DNA from: CAMPKL01 sp963805925
GTDB taxonomy: Bacteria; Acidobacteriota; Terriglobia; Bryobacterales; UBA6623
NCBI GenBank assembly: GCA_963805925.1
Contig: CAWDWB010000010.1
Coordinates: forward strand, 124,001-188,000
Direction: 5' to 3'
Length of the DNA stretch: 64,000 nt
Shown: piece by piece, positions 54,555-63,031 of the stretch
Position numbering within the stretch: the stretch's first letter is position 1
How the letters are laid out: each line of letters begins with the position of its first letter
Position numbers and translations under genes: made by a program
The notes under the pieces: model-generated
Databases searched by the model: none
Seen by the model: the letters and a program-made list of their open reading frames with translations, nothing else
What the model was told of the DNA's origin: nothing

Positions 54555-55445
54555 ATGAGCCGTTATCTCCGCATTCTCGAAAAGGCGAAACTTGAGAAGG
54601 ACCTGTTCGGCGTGAACGCCGAGACGGAGTCCTCCGCCGACTTCCCCAGCGCGCAAGAACTGGAGCAGGAAGAAGAAGCGCGGCGCGAGCCGGTCGAACC
54701 CGTTACCGCCGCAGCCAGCATCGCCCCACTTGAATCCAGCGCTAAGACAGAGACGCCCCAGCCGACGCCGATCGCCAACACCGCGAGTGAGTGGAGAGAC
54801 GAGTTGGCCCAGTTGCTTGGCCTGGAGTCTTTGCCCGACCGAATGCGTATCGGCATGTGTCCCCTGGGACGCTTGCGAAGCGCAGCTGAGGCGGCGGCGG
54901 CTCTAGGCCAGTGGATCGCTGCACGTTCTACATCGCCCGTGCTGATTGTCGAAGCGAGCTTCGATTCGCCGCAAGCGGCTCGATTCTTTCGCACGAGACG
55001 GTTGGGACTGGCGGAAGCGATGGCGGCGCGCGAGCCGCTCTGGGATCATTTCGTCCACGACACCCTGCATCAGGGGCTAAAAGTAATGCCCGCGGGCCGC
55101 AATCCGGCGATCAAGCAGTTGTTGGCGGCACAAACAGCATTTCGCGGCGCTTTGGATGAGTTGGACGAACTGTTCGACTGCGTCATCGTCTTGCTGCCCA
55201 ATCCGCGTGTGGCCGGTTTGGAAAAGCTGCTCGCAGAGGACTCGACGGACATCGTTTTTCCAGTGATCGAGCCGGGTCGCGTCACGGCCCGGCAGGCCGC
55301 TCAAGCGAGGCGCAAACTGGCTGCGGGTGCGGCGCGGGTTGCAGCGGCGCTGGTGTCTCCGGGCTCGACCGCGGGCGAAGCGACTCGCATGGAACACATT
55401 GCCAAGCAGTTGGGGCGGGCTTCCGTAGGGGACGTCCATGCTTAG
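54555..55445 (+). CDS. P-loop-less BY-kinase/ParA-like protein
   Basis: The ATG at 54555 gives 296 residues; the upstream frame overlaps the ATPase gene without homology. MSRYLRILEKAKLEKDLFG resembles the start of exopolysaccharide tyrosine autokinases. After an acidic linker, residues 95-290 follow the BY-kinase/ParA layout: a first strand (MRIGMCPLGRL) where the Walker A GxxxGKT(T/S) should follow but is missing, the Walker A'-like VLIVEASFDSPQAARFF, GLAEAMAAREPLWDHFV, LKVMPAGRNPAIKQLLA and FDCVIVLLPNPRV. No Tyr-rich tail is present. It is probably a pseudoenzyme scaffold. It overlaps the PilZ gene by 8 bp. Confidence 0.65.
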   Translation: MSRYLRILEKAKLEKDLFGVNAETESSADFPSAQELEQEEEARREPVEPVTAAASIAPLESSAKTETPQPTPIANTASEWRDELAQLLGLESLPDRMRIGMCPLGRLRSAAEAAAALGQWIAARSTSPVLIVEASFDSPQAARFFRTRRLGLAEAMAAREPLWDHFVHDTLHQGLKVMPAGRNPAIKQLLAAQTAFRGALDELDELFDCVIVLLPNPRVAGLEKLLAEDSTDIVFPVIEPGRVTARQAAQARRKLAAGAARVAAALVSPGSTAGEATRMEHIAKQLGRASVGDVHA

Positions 55446-56514
55446 GATCGAACGTATCGGCAAGCGGTTGACGTCATTCGCCAACCTCAAGACGCGGCCG
55501 CTGGAAGAGTTCTACGAACTGAGCGATTTCATCGCCAACAGCCCGTCCCAGTTCTTCGGCGAGATCGGCGAATCGCTTCTGTTGGTCGCGAATGGCCTGC
55601 GGACGGCGGACGACGCGGAGTCTTACGTGGATGCTCTCGGCGTCGATCGAAATGGCGCCGCGGTGGTCGTGATCATTACGCCTGCCGAAGCCCAATCTCC
55701 CTTGACCCGGGCTATCAACTCAGCGAGCCGAATCGCGGCTTGGGATCGCGACGAGCTATTGCGGCGCATCGGTCCGGCCAAGAGCCAAGAGCTGCGATCT
55801 TACGTGGCCGAGAACTACCGGGACCTCAATAAGCAACAGCGCGTGATTCTGATTGCCGAGAGTTTTTCGCAAGAGCTGCTGGGTACGGCGTCTTGGCTCG
55901 CGGGCAGTTACGGCGTCGACATCGCGTGCGTCGAAGTCACGCTGGCCTACGATTCAGTTTCCGGCGACGAGTTTCTGAACTGCCGTCTGGTCATGGGCCG
56001 ACCCGCTGTCGAGCCTGCCGCCGCCCCTGTCGAAACGGAGCCCGTTGAGCCGCAGGAGGAGGAACCTCCTGCTGAACCGGAAGAACTGTGTGAAGAACCC
56101 GAGGTCGAGGAGCCGACGGATCTATTCGACGACCTGTTGCCAGAGCCCGGAGCCATGCCCGACGATCTATTCGGCGCCGTCGAAGAAGAGCCGGCGCCCG
56201 CGTCCACGTTCTCTCCAGAAGCCCGAACATTTCCGCGGCGGACCGAATTCACCTCGCCCGGCATGACGGTGCAGTATGCCGGGCGCGACATGAGCGCCGG
56301 CCTGGTGGACTACACACAGCACGGCGTCGGACTCACCATGCATTCGCCCTTGCCGGTAGGCATGTCGATTGTGGTGAAAGGCAGCCTGGCGTGGGGCGAC
56401 ACGGAAGTGGAACTGGAAAAGCGCGGACGCGTGGTCCACTGCAACTTCCTCGGTCAGGCCTTCCGCTTGGGAATCCTATTTACTCCGCTTGAAGCGGCTC
56501 AAGCCGGAAGCTGA
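55438..56514 (+). CDS. Inactivated PD-(D/E)XK (NucS-like) domain fused to PilZ domain (paralogue B)
   Basis: This 358-residue protein ends the operon. Residues 15-165 match the DUF91/NucS pattern: FFGEIGESLLLVANGLRT, ESYVDALGVDRNGAAVVVII, where E-x-K is replaced by I-T-P, and QRVILIAESFSQELLGTASW. A long acidic Pro/Glu linker follows. The PilZ domain (about residues 265-355) has R-T-F-P-R (RxxxR) and DYTQHG (a D-x-T-x-x-G variant of DxSxxG), so c-di-GMP binding is likely. The same unusual fusion exists at 37.2 kb. Its 3' end overlaps the convergent nadC gene by 35 bp. Confidence 0.75.
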   Translation: MLRIERIGKRLTSFANLKTRPLEEFYELSDFIANSPSQFFGEIGESLLLVANGLRTADDAESYVDALGVDRNGAAVVVIITPAEAQSPLTRAINSASRIAAWDRDELLRRIGPAKSQELRSYVAENYRDLNKQQRVILIAESFSQELLGTASWLAGSYGVDIACVEVTLAYDSVSGDEFLNCRLVMGRPAVEPAAAPVETEPVEPQEEEPPAEPEELCEEPEVEEPTDLFDDLLPEPGAMPDDLFGAVEEEPAPASTFSPEARTFPRRTEFTSPGMTVQYAGRDMSAGLVDYTQHGVGLTMHSPLPVGMSIVVKGSLAWGDTEVELEKRGRVVHCNFLGQAFRLGILFTPLEAAQAGS

Positions 56515-57316
56515 TATCCATCGCGCGAACCGAGTGCGTGAGCGCGCCACTCGAAAGATAGTCGGCGCCGGTCTCCGCGTAAGCCCGAACATTCTGCAGC
56601 GTGATGTTGCCGGAGATCTCTGTCTTGGCCCGGCCCGCCACCCGCTTCACCGCTTCGCGGGCCCGTTCCGGCGTGAAGTTGTCCAGCAACAGCCGCTTGG
56701 CGCCAGCCGCAATGGCCGCGTCCAACTCGTCGAATGTGCGGACTTCAATCTCGATCGACAGTCCGCTCCCCGCACATCGCTGCAAAGCTTCTGCCACGCC
56801 GCCTGCCGCGGTGATGTGATTGTTCTTGATGAGAATCGCGTCGAAGAGGCCGACGCGATGGTTCTCGCAGCCGCCTGCCTTGACGGCTAGTTTCTCGATG
56901 CGCCGCAAGCCGGGCGTGGTCTTGCGAGTGTCGAGGACGGTGCAGCCGGTTCCCGCAACTACCTCGGCAAACTTGCTCGCTTGCGTTGCGATGCCGCTTG
57001 TGCGCTGGATGAAATTCAGCGCTGTCCTTTCGAAGGCCAACAGCCGTTGGGCCGATCCGCTGACCCGCGCCAAAACGACATCCGCATCGAGCGAGGCGCC
57101 GTCGTGGTGCAGAATCTCCAGTCGCTCTTCGGTGTAGATCAACGGAAGCAAAGGAGTTCCGGCCAACACTAGCGGTTCCCGAGTCAGAAAGAACCCCGAG
57201 GCTTGCGCGTCTTCGGGGATGCAGGCCTCCGTGGTCGCGTCGCCCGAGCCAATATCCTCAGCCAGAGCGCGCAAGATGGCTTCACGTATTTCCGGGTGAT
57301 CCCAACTCACAGTCAC
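56480..57316 (-). CDS. nadC: Nicotinate-nucleotide diphosphorylase (carboxylating)
   Basis: The 278-residue protein shows the NadC motifs: DIGSGDATTEACIPEDAQA, LNFIQRTSGIATQASKF, LDTRKTTPGLRRIEKLAVKA, GGCENHRVGLFDAILIKNNH and EISGNITLQNVRAYAETGAD. It converts quinolinate and PRPP to nicotinate mononucleotide, following NadA in NAD synthesis. It is convergent with the PilZ gene and 14 bp downstream of the CusF-like lipoprotein gene. Confidence 0.95.
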   Translation of the reverse strand: MTVSWDHPEIREAILRALAEDIGSGDATTEACIPEDAQASGFFLTREPLVLAGTPLLPLIYTEERLEILHHDGASLDADVVLARVSGSAQRLLAFERTALNFIQRTSGIATQASKFAEVVAGTGCTVLDTRKTTPGLRRIEKLAVKAGGCENHRVGLFDAILIKNNHITAAGGVAEALQRCAGSGLSIEIEVRTFDELDAAIAAGAKRLLLDNFTPERAREAVKRVAGRAKTEISGNITLQNVRAYAETGADYLSSGALTHSVRAMDISFRLEPLQAE

Positions 57317-57330
57317 GAGTGTCGGACCGC

Positions 57331-57681
57331 CTACTGCCCTTCGGCTTCGGCCGGCGGGTCGACGACTTCGATGTTCTCGATGTAGAACTCGTCGTCGTTC
57401 GAAACGACGTCCGCGTTGATGTAGTCGTTCTCGTGGAGTTTGGCGAACTCCGCGGGGTCTTTGACCGGGAAGGTCATCGTCATGGCGTCCATGAAGCCGA
57501 CGATCTCCTGGTGCTCGATCACTGCCGCGTTCGTTTCGCCGGCGCGCAGCTGCAACACCTTGCCATGCAGCTTGTAGCGATGCGCTTCAGCTGCCGGAGC
57601 TGCCGCCTCGGGTTCCGGTGCGGGGGCGCTGTTGCAACCCAGAGCGAAGACGACAAGAAGTAGGCAGGCGATGCGTCTCAT
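57331..57681 (-). CDS. CusF-like copper-binding-domain lipoprotein
   Basis: The 116-residue protein begins with a lipoprotein signal peptide (lipobox ALGC, Cys16) and an Ala/Glu/Pro linker. The rest is a small beta-barrel of the CusF_Ec type: LHGKVLQLRAGETNAAVIEH and FMDAMTMTFPVKDPAEF, which holds the Met-x-Met pattern of the copper site in related proteins. It is likely anchored in the envelope and binds copper, or acts as an accessory beside SCO-type proteins. No copper genes are adjacent. Confidence 0.82.
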   Translation of the reverse strand: MRRIACLLLVVFALGCNSAPAPEPEAAAPAAEAHRYKLHGKVLQLRAGETNAAVIEHQEIVGFMDAMTMTFPVKDPAEFAKLHENDYINADVVSNDDEFYIENIEVVDPPAEAEGQ

Positions 57682-57785
57682 GATCTAGCCATCCTACCGC
57701 GATCAGCTTGGTTGATACGCGCGGGTCTTGCCGTCCAGCGTCGCCGCGATCGCCGATTGGAGCAAGATCGATGAGCTTCATAGCG

Positions 57786-58934
57786 TCACCGGACCTTCAC
57801 CCAGCGCTCGCTCTGGCTGCTGGTCAGGATTGCCTCACAAAGTTCGACTTCGCGATGGCCATCCGCGGCGGTCGCGAATAGGACCGGCCCTGTGCCGCCG
57901 GCGGCGATATGCTCATAAACGGCCCGGCAGTGCATCTTGTGCGAGTCGGGGAAACCCTCGGGATGGCCTGGCGGGTAGTCGGTGAAGTGGGCCACGTCTT
58001 CTAGGAAGCCTGCCGAGCCGCGTTGTAATACCTGGTTCGGCTCGTCACGGCGGCCCAGAATGATCTCATTCGGCTGCTGCAAGTCCCATTGGACGCTGCC
58101 TTCGGTCCCGTAAATCCCGACGTACAGACTGCACTTCCAGCCGGCTGCCACTTGCGACACCGCGGCGTTCGCGTGTACGCCGTTGTCGAATCGCAACAGC
58201 ACGCTGGCTAGGTCCTCGGTGTCCACGTCGTAGCGGGTCATCTTTGCGGGGTCTAACTTGGCAAAGGTCTGCACTGGGCCTTCCGGCCGCAGGCGCGTTT
58301 TGTGGAAGGTCTCCAGCGCAGCGAAAACTGAATCGACGCGTGCTCCTAAAATGAACGACACCGTATCGATCCAATGCGTTCCGATATCGCCGACCGCGCG
58401 GAGCTTTCCGCCTTCACTAGCCAGCAATCGCCAGTTGAAGTCGGTTTCCTTGAGCAGCCAGTCTTGGAAGAAATGTCCTTGGACGTGAATGATCTTGCCG
58501 AGCTTGCCGGATTGCACCAGTTCGCGCATCTGCAGCACGCCGGGGAAGAAGCGGCACATGTAGTTGACGGCGAAGACCCGGTCGGAAGCTGCGGCGGCGT
58601 CGACGAGGCGCGCGGTCTCCGAGGTGTCCATGCCCAGCGGTTTTTCGCAGATAACGTGTTTGCCTGCGGCAAGGGCGGCGAGGGACTGCTCGACGTGCTC
58701 CTTATTAGGTGAGGCGACGTGTACGACGTCGACACTGGGCGAGGCGCAGAGCGCGCGGTAGTCGTAGTCGCCGTAGACTTCGGGGATACCCCACTTTGTC
58801 GCCGTCGCCTGGGCGCTCTGGGTCGATCCGCAGACGGCAGTGACCTGTGCGCCGATGCGTTTGATGGCCTCAATGTGAACCGGGCCGATGAAGCCGGTGC
58901 CGATGACCCCGGCTCGAAGGTGCGAGAGCGTCAT
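57786..58934 (-). CDS. Gfo/Idh/MocA-family NAD(P)-dependent oxidoreductase
   Basis: The 382-residue protein has an N-terminal Rossmann domain (RAGVIGTGFIGPVHIEAIKR), the EKPLGMD motif with the catalytic Lys (VICEKPLGMDTSE), and the second half of the fold with GDIGTHWIDTVSF. The substrate is probably a sugar or cyclitol derivative. It follows the rhamnose mutarotase gene by 4 bp, so the two are likely co-transcribed, pointing to deoxy-sugar metabolism. Confidence 0.9.
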   Translation of the reverse strand: MTLSHLRAGVIGTGFIGPVHIEAIKRIGAQVTAVCGSTQSAQATATKWGIPEVYGDYDYRALCASPSVDVVHVASPNKEHVEQSLAALAAGKHVICEKPLGMDTSETARLVDAAAASDRVFAVNYMCRFFPGVLQMRELVQSGKLGKIIHVQGHFFQDWLLKETDFNWRLLASEGGKLRAVGDIGTHWIDTVSFILGARVDSVFAALETFHKTRLRPEGPVQTFAKLDPAKMTRYDVDTEDLASVLLRFDNGVHANAAVSQVAAGWKCSLYVGIYGTEGSVQWDLQQPNEIILGRRDEPNQVLQRGSAGFLEDVAHFTDYPPGHPEGFPDSHKMHCRAVYEHIAAGGTGPVLFATAADGHREVELCEAILTSSQSERWVKVR

Positions 58935-58938
58935 TCCC

Positions 58939-59262
58939 TTAGTCCAGGTGGAAGACTTCTTCTAGTCGCACGAACGACTCATCGGGACGCTTACCCGGCT
59001 CAATTTCGTCGAAGTACGGCAGCATCTCGGCCTGCCATTTCGAGTTGACCTCTAGAGCGGCCATGCCGGATCGCGCGGCTTCGAGGTCAGGCGTCTCGAA
59101 GTAGCCGACCATTAGGCCGTCTTCGCGCAGGAAGAGTGAGTAGTTGTGCCAGCCGGTATCGCGTAGCGCTTGCAGCATCTCAGGCCACACTTCGCGGTGC
59201 CGCTGCTTATATTCGTCGAGGTGTTCGGGTTTGACACGGATTAAAAAACAGACGCGTTCCAT
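58939..59262 (-). CDS. rhaM: L-rhamnose mutarotase
   Basis: The ATG at 59262 gives 107 residues, the normal RhaM size; the open frame extends upstream to 59670 but that part is antisense to the kinase pseudogene. Motifs are VCFLIRVKPEHLDEYKQRH, EVWPEMLQALRDTGWHNYSL and MAALEVNSKWQAEM. The enzyme interconverts alpha and beta anomers of L-rhamnose. It is followed immediately by the Gfo/Idh gene. Confidence 0.92.
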   Translation of the reverse strand: MERVCFLIRVKPEHLDEYKQRHREVWPEMLQALRDTGWHNYSLFLREDGLMVGYFETPDLEAARSGMAALEVNSKWQAEMLPYFDEIEPGKRPDESFVRLEEVFHLD

Positions 59263-59325
59263 CCCGCCTATTGTGGCGGAAAGTAAACGCCATTGAGGGG
59301 TCTCTTCCGCTACAATTCCCCTGTC

Positions 59326-60086
59326 TTGCACATCGGCTCCACCATCAGCCACTACAAGATCGTCGAAAAACTCGGCGAGGGTGGGATGGGTGTGGTCTAT
59401 AAGGCTGAGGACACGACGCTGGAGCGGACTATCGCTCTGAAGTTTCTCGCCCAACATCTGCTCGACGATGAGGAGGCCAAGCAGCGCTTCTTGAGGGAAG
59501 CGAAAGCAGCAGCGGCGCTGAGCCACCCCAACATCTGTACCGTCCACGAGATTGACGAAGCAGACGGCAAGACCTTCATCGCTATGGAGTTCGTCAAGGG
59601 CGAAACTCTTGAAGATCGCATCGCCAACGGACCGCTCGCGCTCAAGGACACACTCGACATCGGACGCCAAGTCGCCGATGGGCTAGAAGCGGCGCACGAA
59701 GCGAACATCATCCACCGCGACATCAAGCCCGCCAATGTTCTGATCGACGCCAAGGGTCGGCCGACGATCATGGACTTCGGCTTGGCTCGGCTGACTGAAG
59801 CTTCCCGCCTGACGAAGAAAGACACCGCCATGGGCACCGTGGCTTACATGTCCCCCGAACATGCCCAAGGCATCGAGGTAGACAGTCGCACGGACATCTG
59901 GGCGCTGGGTTGTTCGCGCCCCAACGCGGGGCGGCGGGTACGGCACAGTACGACGTTTTCCCTGACGGCCAACGGTTCGTGACGATTGCGCCCATCGATG
60001 ACGGCGACCAGAAAGAGCCCACCGCAGGTCCCACGATCCGCATCGTCCAGAACTGGGCCGAAGAGTTTCGGGATCGGGAACGGTAG
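59326..60086 (+). pseudogene. Ser/Thr kinase broken by an internal deletion
   Basis: A Hanks-type kinase starts with TTG 59326 (HIGSTISHYKIVEKLGEGGM) and has HRDIKPANVL and DFGLARLTE, but stops being homologous after SRTDIWALG near 59909. From 59910 the sequence continues in another frame with the terminal part of a PD40 propeller (LFAPQRGAAGTAQYDVFPDG, IRIVQNWAEEFRDRER), ending at TAG 60086. The middle of the gene, the last kinase lobe, the membrane segment and most blades, has been lost and the ends joined out of frame. The in-frame product stops at 59982. The same tail ends the gene at the left edge of the window. Confidence 0.85.
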
Positions 60087-60125
60087 GGCCAGCCAAGACC
60101 GGCAAATCCAGGTAAGATAACGCCC

Positions 60126-61124
60126 ATGCGGATGCTTTGGGTTGGTTTGTTTGCGGCCTTGTTTGCCGCGTCGTTGTCGGCTGCCACGGTGGAACTCGTC
60201 GCCGGGGGCGGGGCGGGGGAGCCGGGTGTCTCGGCGCGCGACATACGTTTTATCGAGCCATTTGGCGTTGCCTTCGATCGCGCGGGTAATCTCTTCGTCA
60301 TTGAATATACGGGCGGCCGACTGATCCGCATCGACCAGGCCGGCAAGACCTCGTTGGTTGCGGGCGGGGAAGCGTTTCACGAGCCGCACGCCATTGTGAT
60401 GAACGGCGAAGACCAGTTGTTCATCGCCGACACGCACAACAACCGCGTGTTGCGGCGGGACGTCGCGACGGGCGAGACCGTCACGGTCGCCGGCAATGGC
60501 GAAAAGGGTTTTTCGGGCGACGGCGGCCCTGCAACCGAGGCTGCATTTAACGGCATCTACGCCATTGATCTGGCCCCTGACGGGAAACAACTGTATGTCG
60601 CGGATCTGTCGAACAAGCGCATCCGGCGGATCGATCTGCAGAGCGGCATTGTGACAACGGTCGCGGGCAACGGCCAAGAAGGAGTTCCGGCGGATGGCGC
60701 CCTGGCGGCAGACAGTCCGCTAGTCGATCCGCGGGCAGTCACCGTGGACGCCAACGGCAACGTCTACATCCTGGAGCGCCGGGGCAATGCTCTGCGCGTC
60801 GTCGGCAAGGACGGCCGCATCCGCACACTCATCAAACCGGGCGACATCACGCCGGATCTGAACGGGCCGAAGCACCTGTGCATGGACCGCAGCGGAAACG
60901 TCATCATTGCCGATGCCGAGAACCACCTCGTACGGCGCTATGACGTGAAGACCGGCAAGACCGCAACCATCGTCGGCACGGGCGTAGCTGGCCTTACGAT
61001 CGACCCCGCCAATCCCCTGAAGACGCAAGTCAACCGGCCACACGGCGTGTATGTCCGGGCGGATGGCGTACTGTATGTGACCGACAGCTATAACCATCGC
61101 ATCCTACGGGTAACGGGCTATTAG
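60126..61124 (+). CDS. Secreted NHL-repeat protein
   Basis: The 332-residue protein has a signal peptide (MLWVGLFAALFAASLSAA) and about six NHL propeller blades, with repeats such as AIVMNGEDQLFIADTHNNRV, TVAGNGEKGFSGDGGPATEA and VTDSYNHRILRV. NHL propellers bind proteins or RNA, and secreted forms often act as lactonases or simple binding scaffolds. Its direct neighbour downstream is the PQQ glucose dehydrogenase (40 bp gap at the assigned start), so the two may be co-transcribed. Confidence 0.85.
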   Translation: MRMLWVGLFAALFAASLSAATVELVAGGGAGEPGVSARDIRFIEPFGVAFDRAGNLFVIEYTGGRLIRIDQAGKTSLVAGGEAFHEPHAIVMNGEDQLFIADTHNNRVLRRDVATGETVTVAGNGEKGFSGDGGPATEAAFNGIYAIDLAPDGKQLYVADLSNKRIRRIDLQSGIVTTVAGNGQEGVPADGALAADSPLVDPRAVTVDANGNVYILERRGNALRVVGKDGRIRTLIKPGDITPDLNGPKHLCMDRSGNVIIADAENHLVRRYDVKTGKTATIVGTGVAGLTIDPANPLKTQVNRPHGVYVRADGVLYVTDSYNHRILRVTGY

Positions 61125-61163
61125 CGTTTTGTCGTCCAATGGGTAGTGCCGTTGGGGAGATTT

Positions 61164-63020
61164 ATGAACCGCACTTTTCTGGCCCTAAGCCTGCTTACTA
61201 TTGCCGCGGTTGGAATGCTTGTGGCCCAAGACTCGCCCGAGCAAGTCATTCGAGGGACGAAACAGTTCCGCCAAAGCGTCTTGATATCCGGCCTGGAGAA
61301 TCCTTGGGAACTGACCTGGGGACCAGACAACATGCTCTGGGTAACGGAGCGGACCGGCAAGCGCATCAGCCGCATTGACCCTGCTAGCGGAGAACGGAAA
61401 GTTGCCATCACCCTCGACGAGGTTTCGGCCCCGGGCGGTCAGGACGGGTTGTTGGGCATGGCGCTGCACCCGGAGCTGTTGAAGGGGACCGGCAACGACT
61501 ACGTTTACGCGGCGTATACCTACGTCGATCGCGCCGAAGGCCCGGACCCGGATGTGCCCGATGAAGCGAATCCTTATCGCTATCTCTACGGCAAGATTGT
61601 TCGCCTGACTTACCACGAGGCCGACGGAACGCTCACGAACCCGGTCGACGTCATCACCGGTTTGCCTGCGGGCAACGACCACGTGGCAGGGCGGTTGAGA
61701 TTCGGTCCTGACTCTAAGCTTTATTTCACGATTGGTGACCAAGGCCACAATCAACTCGGCAACTACTGCCTGCCGGTTGAGGCGCAGCGTATCCCGACCG
61801 AGGCTGAAGTCAACGCAGCGGACTATAGCGCGTATGTAGGCAAGTCGCTGCGCATTAACCTCGACGGTTCCGTACCTGCTGATAACCCGACAATCGACGG
61901 CGTTCGCAGCCATGTCTACACCTACGGCCACCGCAATCCGCAAGGCATTGATTTTGCGCCGGACGGCACGTTGTATTCTTCCGAGCAGGGACCGAAGACC
62001 GACGACGAGATCAATATCTATAAGCCGGGCGCGAACTATGGCTGGCCCAATGTCGCCGGCAAGAAGGACAACAAAGCTTACGAATACGCGCGGTGGGCTG
62101 AGTCCAGCGCTGGATGCACGAACATCCGCTTCAGTGATCTTGCGATTGACCCCTCGGTGCCGCGCGAGCCGGAGTCGGCCTTTACCAAGCCCTTCGTTGA
62201 GCCGATCGCCACGATGTTTACGGTCGAGACTGGGTATAACTTCTCCGATCCGATTTGCAAAGGCGTTGACTTTATTTGTTGGCCGACCACCGGCAACTCC
62301 AATATCGAATATTACGAAAGCAAAGGCTCAGGCATTCCTGGCTGGGATAAGGTCGTGCTGGTCACCACGCTGAAGCGCGGCTCGTTATACGTGCAGCACC
62401 TGTCTGCAGACGGGCAGGCGGCGGCGGGACATATGGAGCGCTACTTCCAGTCCGACAATCGCTACCGCGACACGGCCGTCAGTCCGGACGGCAAGACGAT
62501 CTACATCGCCACCGACAGCGGCGGCCTGGCTGAAGCAACCGCCGGCGGCACGACGCGTACGATGCACGATCCAGGATCGATTCTGGTTTTCAGCTACCAA
62601 GGCGAGGGCGATGGGACTGCTCCCGCCCCGCGGCAAGTGAGCCGTGCGCCTCAACCGGCTCCGGCGGCAACGCCGGCAGGGAGCGTCGCGGGGCCGCCCC
62701 CGCAATACACGGCAGCGCAAGCGGCGGCGGGCAAGACCGCGTACGACGCCAACTGCGCAGTTTGCCACGGCAACACTTTGACGAACGGTACGTTCGGCAC
62801 TCCGCTGGCGGGCGAGTACTTCAAAGGACAGTGGACCGGCAAGACGGTGGGCGCCTTCTTCAACAAGGCGAAGACGATGCCGCCGGCCTCGCCGAATTCG
62901 TTGCCGGCGCAAACGTATGCCGACGTTGTGGCCTATGTGCTTGAGGTGAACGGCCACGAGGCGGGCGGGACGAAATTGGGAACCGACGCCGAAAAGCTGG
63001 AGCAAATGCGTATCAGATAG
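61164..63020 (+). CDS. Soluble PQQ glucose dehydrogenase fused to cytochrome c
   Basis: The ATG at 61164, preceded by GGGGAG, gives a signal peptide (FLALSLLTIAAVGMLVAQ). The next 480 residues match soluble PQQ glucose dehydrogenase: LWVTERTGKRISRIDP, GGQDGLLGMALHPELL, the active-site His in LPAGNDHVAGRL, YGHRNPQGIDFAPDGTLYSS, NYGWPNVAGKKDNKAYEYA and SDNRYRDTAVSPDG. After a Pro/Ala linker (about residues 500-530) comes a cytochrome c domain with CAVCH and an axial Met in KAKTMPPASPN. The fused haem should take electrons directly from PQQ. Substrate could be glucose or another aldose. Confidence 0.9.
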   Translation: MNRTFLALSLLTIAAVGMLVAQDSPEQVIRGTKQFRQSVLISGLENPWELTWGPDNMLWVTERTGKRISRIDPASGERKVAITLDEVSAPGGQDGLLGMALHPELLKGTGNDYVYAAYTYVDRAEGPDPDVPDEANPYRYLYGKIVRLTYHEADGTLTNPVDVITGLPAGNDHVAGRLRFGPDSKLYFTIGDQGHNQLGNYCLPVEAQRIPTEAEVNAADYSAYVGKSLRINLDGSVPADNPTIDGVRSHVYTYGHRNPQGIDFAPDGTLYSSEQGPKTDDEINIYKPGANYGWPNVAGKKDNKAYEYARWAESSAGCTNIRFSDLAIDPSVPREPESAFTKPFVEPIATMFTVETGYNFSDPICKGVDFICWPTTGNSNIEYYESKGSGIPGWDKVVLVTTLKRGSLYVQHLSADGQAAAGHMERYFQSDNRYRDTAVSPDGKTIYIATDSGGLAEATAGGTTRTMHDPGSILVFSYQGEGDGTAPAPRQVSRAPQPAPAATPAGSVAGPPPQYTAAQAAAGKTAYDANCAVCHGNTLTNGTFGTPLAGEYFKGQWTGKTVGAFFNKAKTMPPASPNSLPAQTYADVVAYVLEVNGHEAGGTKLGTDAEKLEQMRIR

Positions 63021-63031
63021 ACCGCGCTGGT

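Noticed and set aside
59263..59670. Upstream extension of the rhamnose mutarotase frame
   Set aside because: It lies antisense to clear kinase motifs, and the normal RhaM length is given by ATG 59262.
59844..60677. 277-codon minus-strand frame opposite the kinase relic and NHL gene
   Set aside because: It runs across two genes read from the other strand, one with clear NHL repeats; no motif of its own.
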